Part shown: positions 57,257-64,000 of the stretch, piece by piece
How positions within the stretch are numbered: the stretch's first letter is position 1
Layout of the letters: the number at the start of each line of letters is the position of its first letter
Origin: DASWOJ01 sp964242415
GTDB lineage: Bacteria > Pseudomonadota > Alphaproteobacteria > Acetobacterales > Acetobacteraceae
Reading direction: 5' to 3'
Assembly: GCA_964242415.1 (NCBI GenBank)
Contig: CAXTAT010000025.1
Location: 1-64,000, forward strand
DNA length: 64,000 nt
The notes under the pieces: generated by a model
Database searches by the model: none
What the model was told of the DNA's origin: nothing
The model's input: the letters and a program-made list of their open reading frames with translations, nothing else
Position numbers and translations under genes: made by a program

Positions 57257-58459
57257 TCATACGCCGAGCAGGTCCAGGCGGATGACCGGCACCGGCGCGC
57301 CTGCGGGGAGGGCGGGGGCGTGCGGCGGCCGGACAACCAGGCCATCGGCCTGGGCCAGCAGCCAGAGCAGCGAGGAGTCCTGCCGGGAGAACGGCGTCGC
57401 CTGCGGCCCATCTGGCCCGAGGGCGATGCTGGACCGCAGGTAGTCCTGCCGTTGGTCATTGGCTTCCAGCGGCGCCCCGAGCCGCATCGTGGTGGGCCGC
57501 GGCGCATCGCCCGGCAGGCCGGACAGCCGGGCCAGTGCGGGCAGCAGGAACAGCACCGCGCACACCAGCGCGGAAACCGGGTTGCCCGGCAGACCCAGGA
57601 CCGGAATGCCCTTGAGCATCCCGAACAGCAGCGGCTTGCCGGGCCGCATGGCGATGCGCCAGAAGTCGAGGGCGAAGCCATGCTCGCCCAGGCCGCTCTG
57701 CACCAGGTCGTAGTCGCCGACGCTCGCCCCGCCGGTGGTGACGAGCAGGTCCACGCCGCCCAATGCCCCCACGGCCTCGGCCACGGCGGCGCGCGTGTCG
57801 CGGGCGATTGGCAGCACCAGCGGGTCGCCGCCGCCGCTGCGCACCAGCGCCGCCAAGGCATGCGCGTTCGAGCTGACGATGCCGCCGGGGGTCAGGGGGT
57901 CGCCGGGCATGGCGATCTCGTCGCCGGTCGCCAGGATGGCCACCCGGGGGCGCCGGTGCACCGCTAGCCAGGGATGGTTCGCCGCGGCTGCCAGCCCGAC
58001 GCCGCGCGCGCCTAGCCGCACGCCGGCGGGCAGCAATCTGTCGCCGATGCGGAAATCCTGTCCTGCGCGGCGTATGTGGCGTCCGGCCTGCGCCTGGGTG
58101 GTCAGCCGCATGGTGCCGCCCTCGGCGGCGACGTCCTCCTGGGCGACGACGCAATCGGCGCCGGCCGGGACGGCGCTGCCGGTGAACAACCGAACCGCCT
58201 GGCCGGCGCCGACCTCGCGCAATAGCGGCCGGCCGGCGGGTGCCTCGCCGATTATGTGCAGCACTGCTCCCAGCGTGCCATCGGCGGCGCGCAAGGCGTA
58301 GCCGTCCATGGCGGACACGTCGGTGGGCGGCTGGGTCAGGCGCGCGGCGACCGGCGCTGCGGTCACCCGGCCCCAGGCCTCGGCCAGCGCCACCAGCTCC
58401 GCCTGGGTGGGGCGGAGCGGGGCGACGATGCGGGTGCGCGTCTCGTCGACTGAGAGCAT
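57257..58459 (-). CDS. moeA: Molybdopterin molybdenumtransferase MoeA
   Basis: A 400-residue enzyme that inserts molybdate into adenylylated molybdopterin. Visible motifs: PPTDVSAMDGYALRA, GSAVPAGADCVV, ILATGDEIAMPG, TTGGASVGDYD and GLPGNPVSALVCAV, with a C-terminal beta domain. ATG 58459 gives the standard start, 19 bases after the moaC stop. It pairs with moaC in cofactor synthesis. No sign of MogA fusion. Confidence 0.94.
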   Translation of the reverse strand: MLSVDETRTRIVAPLRPTQAELVALAEAWGRVTAAPVAARLTQPPTDVSAMDGYALRAADGTLGAVLHIIGEAPAGRPLLREVGAGQAVRLFTGSAVPAGADCVVAQEDVAAEGGTMRLTTQAQAGRHIRRAGQDFRIGDRLLPAGVRLGARGVGLAAAANHPWLAVHRRPRVAILATGDEIAMPGDPLTPGGIVSSNAHALAALVRSGGGDPLVLPIARDTRAAVAEAVGALGGVDLLVTTGGASVGDYDLVQSGLGEHGFALDFWRIAMRPGKPLLFGMLKGIPVLGLPGNPVSALVCAVLFLLPALARLSGLPGDAPRPTTMRLGAPLEANDQRQDYLRSSIALGPDGPQATPFSRQDSSLLWLLAQADGLVVRPPHAPALPAGAPVPVIRLDLLGV

Positions 58460-58478
58460 CGGGAGCGAAGGCACCGGG

Positions 58479-58958
58479 TCAGTCCTGCCGGAACTCGCCG
58501 GACTTGCCGCCGTCCTTGTGCACGACGCGCAGGCCGTCGATGCGCATGCCGCGGTCAACCGCCTTGCACATATCGTACACCGTGAGGGCGGCGATGCTTG
58601 CCGCAGTCAGCGCCTCCATCTCGACGCCGGTGCGGCCGGTGGTGCGGACGGTTGCGGCGATGTCGATGCCGCACGCCGCAGCAGCCTCCTCCAGATCGAC
58701 CGTCACGGCCGAGATGGGCAGCGGATGGCAGAGCGGGATCAGGTCCGCAGTGCGCTTGGCGGCCATGATCCCTGCCAGGCGCGCGACGCCGAGCACGTCG
58801 CCCTTCTTCGCCTGGCCGGACAGGACCAGCGCCAGCGTCTCCGGCTGCATCAGCACGGTGACGCGCGCGGTGGCGCTGCGGTCGGTTTCCGGCTTTGCGG
58901 ACACATCGACCATCACGGCGCGGCCCTGGCGGTCGAAGTGGGTCAGCGCCCCGGTCAT
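58479..58958 (-). CDS. moaC: Cyclic pyranopterin monophosphate synthase MoaC
   Basis: A 159-residue enzyme that converts the MoaA product to cyclic pyranopterin monophosphate. The hallmarks are MVDVSAKPETDRSATARV, AGIMAAKRTADLIPLCHPLP, TGVEMEALTAASIAALTVYD and MCKAVDRGM with the catalytic Lys. ATG 58958 overlaps the trpC stop (ATGA); longer open sequence upstream is out of frame with trpC. The full length is present. Confidence 0.96.
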   Translation of the reverse strand: MTGALTHFDRQGRAVMVDVSAKPETDRSATARVTVLMQPETLALVLSGQAKKGDVLGVARLAGIMAAKRTADLIPLCHPLPISAVTVDLEEAAAACGIDIAATVRTTGRTGVEMEALTAASIAALTVYDMCKAVDRGMRIDGLRVVHKDGGKSGEFRQD

Positions 58959-59770
58959 TCCGTGCGCCCCAGCAGGGCACGGGTTGCCGCGCCGACATCG
59001 GGCTGGCGCAGCAGGCTTTCGCCGACCAGGAAGCATGACGCGCCGGCCTCCGCCAGGCGCAGCACGTCGGCATGGGTGCGGATGCCGCTCTCGGCGATCA
59101 AGAAGCGGTCTGAGGGAACATGCGGTGCCAGCTCGGCCGTTGTTGCCAGGTCGGTTCGCAACGTCTTGAGGTTGCGGTTGTTGATGCCGATCAACTGCGT
59201 CTCCAGCCCGAGCGCGCGGTCGAGTTCGCCACGGTTGTGCACCTCGGCGAGCACGTCCATGTCGAGCGCACGGGCCAGCACCTCCAGGTCCCGCGCCTGG
59301 GTGTCGGTCAGCGCCGCCAGGATCAGCAGGACGCAATCGGCACCCATCAGGCGGCTCTCGTAGATTTGCCAGGGGTCGAGCATGAAGTCCTTGCGCAGCA
59401 CCGGCAGGGCAACGGCGGCACGCGCCAGGCGCAGGTGTTCCGCGTCGCCCTCGAAGTAGGGCTTGTCGGTGAGGACGGACAGGCAGGTCGCACCGGCGTC
59501 GGCGTAGGTCCGTGCCAGTGCCTCGGGGTCGAAGTCGGCGCGGATCAGTCCGGCGGAGGGCGAGGCGCGCTTGATCTCGGCGATGAGGCCGTAGCGTCCG
59601 GCGGCGACCGAATGCTTCAGGGCATGGCCGAAGCCGCGGGTCGGACGCCGCCGGGCATCGATCCGGCTTGCCAGCGTGGCGATCGGCGCCTCGGCCTGGC
59701 GGCGCTGCACCTCCGCCAGGGTGTCGGCGCAGATTTGGGCCAGCGCGTCGGGGAGGGCGGCATCCATCAT
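58955..59770 (-). CDS. trpC: Indole-3-glycerol phosphate synthase
   Basis: A 271-residue TIM-barrel enzyme of tryptophan synthesis. Substrate and catalytic sites: LIAEIKRASPSAGLI, LPVLRKDFMLDPWQIYESR, EVHNRGELDRAL, GINNRNLKT and LIAESGIRT. It is monofunctional (no TrpF part). Two adjacent ATG codons (59770, 59767) are possible starts. It follows trpD by 15 bases and overlaps moaC by ATGA, which links tryptophan and molybdopterin genes in one transcript. Confidence 0.96.
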   Translation of the reverse strand: MMDAALPDALAQICADTLAEVQRRQAEAPIATLASRIDARRRPTRGFGHALKHSVAAGRYGLIAEIKRASPSAGLIRADFDPEALARTYADAGATCLSVLTDKPYFEGDAEHLRLARAAVALPVLRKDFMLDPWQIYESRLMGADCVLLILAALTDTQARDLEVLARALDMDVLAEVHNRGELDRALGLETQLIGINNRNLKTLRTDLATTAELAPHVPSDRFLIAESGIRTHADVLRLAEAGASCFLVGESLLRQPDVGAATRALLGRTE

Positions 59771-59785
59771 GCGTTCCGTTCGTTG

Positions 59786-60793
59786 TTAGTGGGTTGCACG
59801 GCGAAGCTTGTCCAATGCGGTACGCGCGCATCCTGCGTCTAGCGAACGGGCTGCCATTGCGGCGCCCTCCGTCAGGTCCCCAGTTCGCCCGGCAACGATC
59901 AGGCCGGCGGCGGCGTTCAGCACCACGGTGTCGCGGTAGGCGCCATCCTGGCCCGCCAGCAACGCCTGCAACGCGCCGGCGTTTTCCTGGGCATCGCCGC
60001 CACGGATGGCCTCCAGTGGGGAGCGTTGCAGCCCTGCCTGCTCGGGGGTGACGGTGAGGTCGCGCAACGCTCCGTCGCGTAGCTCGACGACCTGGTTTTC
60101 TCCGGCGACCGTCAATTCGTCCAGGCCCTGGCCGTGCACCAGCCAGGCGCGTTGGGTGCCGAGTTGGTGCAGCGTCTCCGCCATGGGGCGCAACCACCTG
60201 GGATCATAGACTCCGGTCAGTTGGCGGCTGACCTGCGCGGGGTTGGCCAGGGGTCCCAGCAGGTTGAAGATCGTCCGGGTGCCGAGTTCCACACGCGGCC
60301 CGGCGGCGTGGCGGAGCGCGGCGTGGTGCCGGGGGGCGAACATGAACACGCAGCCGGCCTCGGCCAGCACCTGCGGCAGGCGGTCCAGGGGGACATCGAC
60401 GTTCACGCCCAGGGCGGCCAGCACGTCGGCGCCGCCAGACCGGGATGATAGGGCACGGTTGCCATGCTTTGCGACCGGGACGCCGCATCCGGCCAGGACG
60501 AAGGTGACGGCGGTGGAGACGTTCAGCGTGCCGCCGCCGTCGCCGCCGGTGCCGCAGACATCCATGGCGCCGGGCGGTGCGGTGACGGTGGCCATGCGCG
60601 ACCGCATGGCGCGGACGGCGCCGGTCAGCTCGGCCACGGTTTCCCGGCGCAGGCGCAGCGCCATCAGCAGGGCGGCGATCTGCGCCGGGGTGGCCTCGCC
60701 GGACATGATGATGCCGAATGCCTCCTCGGCCTCGTCGGCGGAGAGGGTCGCGCCGTCGGCCAGGCGGGCGAGGACGGGCTTGAGGGTGGACAC
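59786..60793 (-). CDS. trpD: Anthranilate phosphoribosyltransferase
   Basis: A 335-residue enzyme that joins anthranilate to phosphoribosyl pyrophosphate. The PRPP-binding CGTGGDGGGTLNVST (near 80-94), KHGNRALSSRSGGADVLAAL and the magnesium-binding DELT segment are present. The start is GTG 60793, 14 bases after the trpG stop. Independent of trpG, as in other alphaproteobacteria with split genes. Confidence 0.96.
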   Translation of the reverse strand: MSTLKPVLARLADGATLSADEAEEAFGIIMSGEATPAQIAALLMALRLRRETVAELTGAVRAMRSRMATVTAPPGAMDVCGTGGDGGGTLNVSTAVTFVLAGCGVPVAKHGNRALSSRSGGADVLAALGVNVDVPLDRLPQVLAEAGCVFMFAPRHHAALRHAAGPRVELGTRTIFNLLGPLANPAQVSRQLTGVYDPRWLRPMAETLHQLGTQRAWLVHGQGLDELTVAGENQVVELRDGALRDLTVTPEQAGLQRSPLEAIRGGDAQENAGALQALLAGQDGAYRDTVVLNAAAGLIVAGRTGDLTEGAAMAARSLDAGCARTALDKLRRATH

Positions 60794-60807
60794 CTCAGCC
60801 GCCCCGC

Positions 60808-61404
60808 TTATGCGGCGCGGGCGGGGGCGTTGGCACCGCGGGCGATGGCCAGGAAGTTGGCCAGAATGGCGTGGCCGTGCTCGGAGGCGATGCTTTCGGG
60901 GTGGAACTGCACGCCGAACACGGGGAGCGCGGCGTGGCGCAGGCCCATGATGGTGCCGTCCTCGGTCCAGGCGGTTGCGGCCAGGGTGTCCGGCAGCGTT
61001 ACGGCGTCGACGATCAGGCTGTGGTAGCGGGTGGCCTGGAAGGGGGTGGGCAGGCCCTCGAACACGTCGGTGCCGCGGTGGCGGACGGCGCTGACCTTGC
61101 CGTGCATGGGGGTGGGGGCACGCACCACGTCGCCGCCGAACACCTGGCCGATGGCTTGGTGGCCCAGGCAGACGCCCAGCACGGGGATGCGCCCGGCGGC
61201 GGCGGCGATCAGGTCGCAGCAGATGCCGGCCTCGGACGGGGTGCAGGGGCCGGGGGAGATGACTATGGCTTCTGGGGCACGGGCCAGGGCCTCGTTCACT
61301 GTCAGGGCGTCGTTGCGGACGACCTCGCAGCGGGCGCCGAGGTCGCCCAGGAAATGCACGAGGTTGAAGGTGAAGCTGTCGTAGTTGTCGATTAGCAGGA
61401 TCAT
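60808..61404 (-). CDS. trpG: Anthranilate synthase component II (glutamine amidotransferase)
   Basis: A 198-residue class I amidotransferase that supplies ammonia to TrpE. Catalytic Cys in GVCLGHQAIGQ, His-Glu in FGVQFHPESI; the N-terminus MILLIDNYDSFTFNLVHFLG is standard. It may also serve para-aminobenzoate synthesis. The start region is duplicated in DNA: an extra ATG 14 bases upstream opens a five-codon frame that ends in a TGA overlapping the true ATG. Confidence 0.95.
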   Translation of the reverse strand: MILLIDNYDSFTFNLVHFLGDLGARCEVVRNDALTVNEALARAPEAIVISPGPCTPSEAGICCDLIAAAAGRIPVLGVCLGHQAIGQVFGGDVVRAPTPMHGKVSAVRHRGTDVFEGLPTPFQATRYHSLIVDAVTLPDTLAATAWTEDGTIMGLRHAALPVFGVQFHPESIASEHGHAILANFLAIARGANAPARAA

Positions 61405-61421
61405 GGGAGCAGGATCATGGG
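61394..61421. repeat. 14-bp perfect tandem duplication at the trpG start
   Basis: AGCAGGATCATGGG occurs at 61394-61407 and again at 61408-61421. On the minus strand it doubles the start region of trpG, leaving a second ATG upstream. Confidence 0.95.
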
Positions 61422-61422
61422 A

Positions 61423-62931
61423 TCAGGCCTTCAGGGCGGCGAAGCGGACGGCTTCCTCGGCGGCGCGGAACAGGGCGCGGGACTTTTGCCGGGTTTCTTC
61501 CCATTCGCCCTCGGGGGTGCTGTCGGCGACGACGCCGCCGCCGGCCTGGACGTACATGGTGCCGTCCTTCACCACGGCGGTGCGCAGGCCGATGCAGGTG
61601 TCCATGGTGCCGTTGGCGGCGAAGTAGCCGATGCAGCCGGCGTAGATGCCGCGCCGGGTCGGCTCCAGCTCCTCGATGATCTGCATGGCGCGGATTTTGG
61701 GGGCGCCGGTCAGCGTGCCCGCGGGGAAGCCGGCGATCAGGGCGTCCAGGGCGTCCAGGCCGGGGCGCAGGCGGCCCTCGACGGTGGAGGAGATGTGCAT
61801 GACGTGGCTGAAGCGCTCGACGGCGAAGCTCTCGACGACGCGGACGGTGCCGAGTTCCGCCACGCGGCCCACGTCGTTGCGGCCGAGGTCGAGCAGCATC
61901 AGGTGTTCTGCGCGCTCCTTGGGGTCGGATAGCAGGTCGGCTTCCAGCGCCTTGTCGGCGTCCGGCGTGGCGCCGCGGGGGCGGGTGCCGGCGAGGGGGC
62001 GGATGGTGACGGTGCCGTCGCGCAGGCGGACCAGGACCTCGGGGCTGCTGCCGACGACTGCGAAGCCGCCGAAGTCCAGGAAGAACAGGAACGGCGCCGG
62101 GTTGATGCGGCGCAGGGCGCGGTACAGCGCGAACGGCGGCAGGGCGAAGGGGACGGAGAAGCGCTGGCTCGGGACCGCTTGGAAGATGTCGCCGGCGGCG
62201 ATGTACTCCTTCATGCGGTCCACGGTGGCCATGAACTCGGCCTTGGTCAGGTTGGACTGCGGCTCCGGCTGCGGCGGCAGGGCGACGGGCGGGGCGGCGT
62301 GGGGCAGGGGGCGCAGCAGGGCGGCGTCGGCTTGGGCGAGGGCGGCCTGTGCCTGGTCCCAGGCCTGCTGCGCGGACAGGCCGGGCTGCGGGTAGATCGG
62401 GGCGGCCAGGGTCAGCTCGTCGCGCACGTTGTCGAACACGGCAAACACCGTGGGGCGGATCAGGATGGCTTCGGGCAGGCCGATCTCGTCCCGGTTCTTG
62501 ACCGGCAGCCGCTCCATCAGCCGCACCATGTCGTAGCCGAGGTAGCCGACGAGGCCGCCCAGCATGGGGGGCAGGTGGTCCGGCAGGTCGAGCTGCGCCT
62601 CCTGGATCAGGGCGCGCAGGCTGTCCAGCGCGGGGCGGGGATCGGGCACGAAGGCATGCGGCGCGGACCGGGCGTGGCGGTTGACCTCGGCCTGGCCGGC
62701 CCGGCAGCGCCAGACCAGGTCCGGGTCCATGCCGATGATGGAGTAGCGGCTGCGGGCGGTGCCGCCCTCGATGCTTTCGAGCAGGAAGGAGTTGGGGCGG
62801 CCATGCGCCAGCTTGAGGAAGGCGGCGACCGGCGTTTCCAGGTCGGCGACGCCCGTGGTCCAGACCAGGGTGCCGCGGCCGGCGTCGTAGCTGGTGTGGA
62901 ACGAGGCTTTGCTGGGTGGGATTGCGTTCAT
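61423..62931 (-). CDS. trpE: Anthranilate synthase component I
   Basis: A 502-residue chorismate-using enzyme. The N-terminal LLESIEGGTARSRYSIIG segment includes the tryptophan feedback site; later AVPSQRFSVPF, GSSPEVLVRLRDGTVTIRPL cut to its core SSPEVLVR, TRPRGATPDADK, LLDLGRNDVGRVAELG and the C-terminal QAGGGVVADSTPEGEWEET are typical. It works with TrpG on glutamine and chorismate. The ATG lies two bases from the ppiD stop, and no leader peptide or attenuator is seen between. Confidence 0.95.
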   Translation of the reverse strand: MNAIPPSKASFHTSYDAGRGTLVWTTGVADLETPVAAFLKLAHGRPNSFLLESIEGGTARSRYSIIGMDPDLVWRCRAGQAEVNRHARSAPHAFVPDPRPALDSLRALIQEAQLDLPDHLPPMLGGLVGYLGYDMVRLMERLPVKNRDEIGLPEAILIRPTVFAVFDNVRDELTLAAPIYPQPGLSAQQAWDQAQAALAQADAALLRPLPHAAPPVALPPQPEPQSNLTKAEFMATVDRMKEYIAAGDIFQAVPSQRFSVPFALPPFALYRALRRINPAPFLFFLDFGGFAVVGSSPEVLVRLRDGTVTIRPLAGTRPRGATPDADKALEADLLSDPKERAEHLMLLDLGRNDVGRVAELGTVRVVESFAVERFSHVMHISSTVEGRLRPGLDALDALIAGFPAGTLTGAPKIRAMQIIEELEPTRRGIYAGCIGYFAANGTMDTCIGLRTAVVKDGTMYVQAGGGVVADSTPEGEWEETRQKSRALFRAAEEAVRFAALKA

Positions 62932-62933
62932 GG

Positions 62934-64000
62934 TCAGGGATTTGCGATGCTGTCTAGGGCTTTGACGTTGACCGTTGGGCGCAGCCGCTGCCGCAGGGCC
63001 AGGACGTAGGTTGCCTCGGTGTCTGCGACCAGCGATTGCGTGAGCGCCTTGCGGGTGCGCTCGGCGTCGGCGGGGTCGGTGGACGGCTCGGGCTGGATGA
63101 TCTCCGCCGGGGCCATGACGAAGAAGGCGTCCGGCGTTTCGACCATCGTTGGCTCGTGCAGCTTCAATTGGAACAGCGGGCCTACCAGTTCGCCTGCCAC
63201 GCCCGGCGCTGGCGCACCGCGAAGCACCGGGGCCGAGCGTTGCAGGCGTAGCCCGGCCACCGTCGCTGCGTCGTCCAGGCTGCCGCCCGCATGCACGGCC
63301 GATAGCAGGCGTGCCGCGACCTGCTCCTGCGAGCGGCGGCGGGCGGCGTGGGTCCAGTCCTCGCGCACCTGGTCGGCCACTTCGGCGAAGGGCCTCAGGG
63401 TGGCTGGCGTCATGTCCTCCACGATCAGGCCGAAGTAGGAGGCATCCGGGCCTTCGATCATGTGCGGCGGGTCGCCCTTGCTGGCGGCGAAGGCGGCGGT
63501 GATGAAGGGCTGGCGCAGCGACGGCGGGCCGGGGATCGGCGCCGGGTCGCCGGAGGGGGTGTTGCCCTTGGCGTCCAGGCTGCCTGCGACCGCGGCGGCG
63601 CCGATGTCGGTGGGGATCTCGTCGAGGGTCGGGCTGGCGGACAGGGCGTCCTCCAGCTTGTTGGCGCGGTCGTATACGCTGTCGGATGCACGTTCCAGGG
63701 CGATCTTGTTGCGGATGTCGGCGGTTGCCTGCTCCAGGGTGCGGGTGCTGCCGGGCGAGACCTTCACCACGCGGAACACCTGCCAGCCCAGCCCGGAGGA
63801 GATCGGACCCGTCACGGCGTCCGGTGCGGCGGCGAACACGGCGGTGCCCAGCTCCGGCGAGGGGATCTCTGGCTGTGTCGTGTCGTCCAGCGCGATGGCG
63901 GAGGCGCCGGATTCGGCCTGATGCTGGATGCTGTCCCAGCTTGCCCCGGCGGTCCAGGCGGCGGCCAGGCTGCGCGCGCGCGCCTCGTCCGCGGCCACGA
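62934..64000 (-). CDS. ppiD: Peptidyl-prolyl isomerase PpiD-like (C-terminal part)
   Basis: The frame enters from the right edge, so only the last 355 or so residues are seen. A parvulin-type (rotamase) region lies at the start of the visible part, with PEIPSPELGTAVFAAAPDAV, then GWQVFRVVKVSPG. The remainder is an alpha-helical chaperone-like C-terminal region with repeated elements (for example FAEVADQVREDWTHAARRRS), as in PpiD/SurA_N_3 proteins of alphaproteobacteria. PpiD is anchored to the inner membrane and aids folding of outer-membrane proteins. It precedes trpE by two bases, a common linkage in this class. Confidence 0.82.
   Translation of the reverse strand, partial: VAADEARARSLAAAWTAGASWDSIQHQAESGASAIALDDTTQPEIPSPELGTAVFAAAPDAVTGPISSGLGWQVFRVVKVSPGSTRTLEQATADIRNKIALERASDSVYDRANKLEDALSASPTLDEIPTDIGAAAVAGSLDAKGNTPSGDPAPIPGPPSLRQPFITAAFAASKGDPPHMIEGPDASYFGLIVEDMTPATLRPFAEVADQVREDWTHAARRRSQEQVAARLLSAVHAGGSLDDAATVAGLRLQRSAPVLRGAPAPGVAGELVGPLFQLKLHEPTMVETPDAFFVMAPAEIIQPEPSTDPADAERTRKALTQSLVADTEATYVLALRQRLRPTVNVKALDSIANP

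Overview
The window is very GC-rich bacterial chromosome, densely coded, with only a few gaps above 300 bases. It most likely comes from an alphaproteobacterium of the Rhodospirillales, possibly Acetobacteraceae. The supports are a complete PhyR-NepR-EcfG general stress module with an HWE/HisKA_2 kinase (specific to alphaproteobacteria), a lexA gene preceded by the alphaproteobacterial SOS box GTTC-N7-GTTC, and the run ppiD-trpEGDC-moaC-moeA-lexA beside comEC and gltX. Family assignment is by eye, without any database search.

Layout. 1-1700: a partial repeat-bearing gene at the left edge, a poorly coding stretch, and a type II toxin-antitoxin pair whose PIN toxin is broken by a 13-bp tandem duplication. 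1750-4920: an Uup-type ABC-F ATPase, a class II Fic protein and a low-GC gap. 4921-11505: a tartrate/isopropylmalate-type dehydrogenase divergent from a peptide/opine-type ABC importer (binding protein and two permeases, no ATPases) followed by a 2-hydroxyacid dehydrogenase and a zinc alcohol dehydrogenase. 11506-11831: a gap with REP-like hairpins. 11832-28430: a seven-gene minus-strand operon glgE-treS/mak-glgB-treZ-malQ-treY-otsA for trehalose and alpha-glucan. 28617-32282: phyR divergent from two EcfG-like sigma genes, nepR and a sensor kinase. 32359-41464: an M20 amidohydrolase, cydDC, an OmpA-like protein, recQ, then a DUF3253 gene with an SbmA/YddA-like ABC transporter. 41930-54154: a minus-strand housekeeping run gltX-pyrB-pyrC'-plsY-dprA-topA-rnr-S41 protease-rpmG with many start/stop overlaps. 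54211-64000: comEC on the plus strand, then minus-strand ppiD (partial)-trpE-trpG-trpD-trpC-moaC-moeA-lexA.

How the genes work together. In the sugar operon TreS isomerises trehalose to maltose, its fused maltokinase makes maltose-1-phosphate, GlgE polymerises this, GlgB branches the glucan, and TreY/TreZ with MalQ can return glucan to trehalose. OtsA adds a route to trehalose-6-phosphate, but no otsB is present. The operon starts next to the general stress regulators, and a 9-bp motif CCTAAGTTG occurs once upstream of glgE and four times in a 16-bp tandem repeat between phyR and the first sigma gene. This suggests common control of stress signalling and osmoprotectant synthesis.

A theme across the window is short perfect or near-perfect tandem duplication at gene edges (171-230, 1278-1303, 29485-29548, 39197-39242, 61394-61421). 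One breaks a toxin gene and another doubles the start of trpG. No rRNA, tRNA, CRISPR array, insertion sequence or prophage was recognised.
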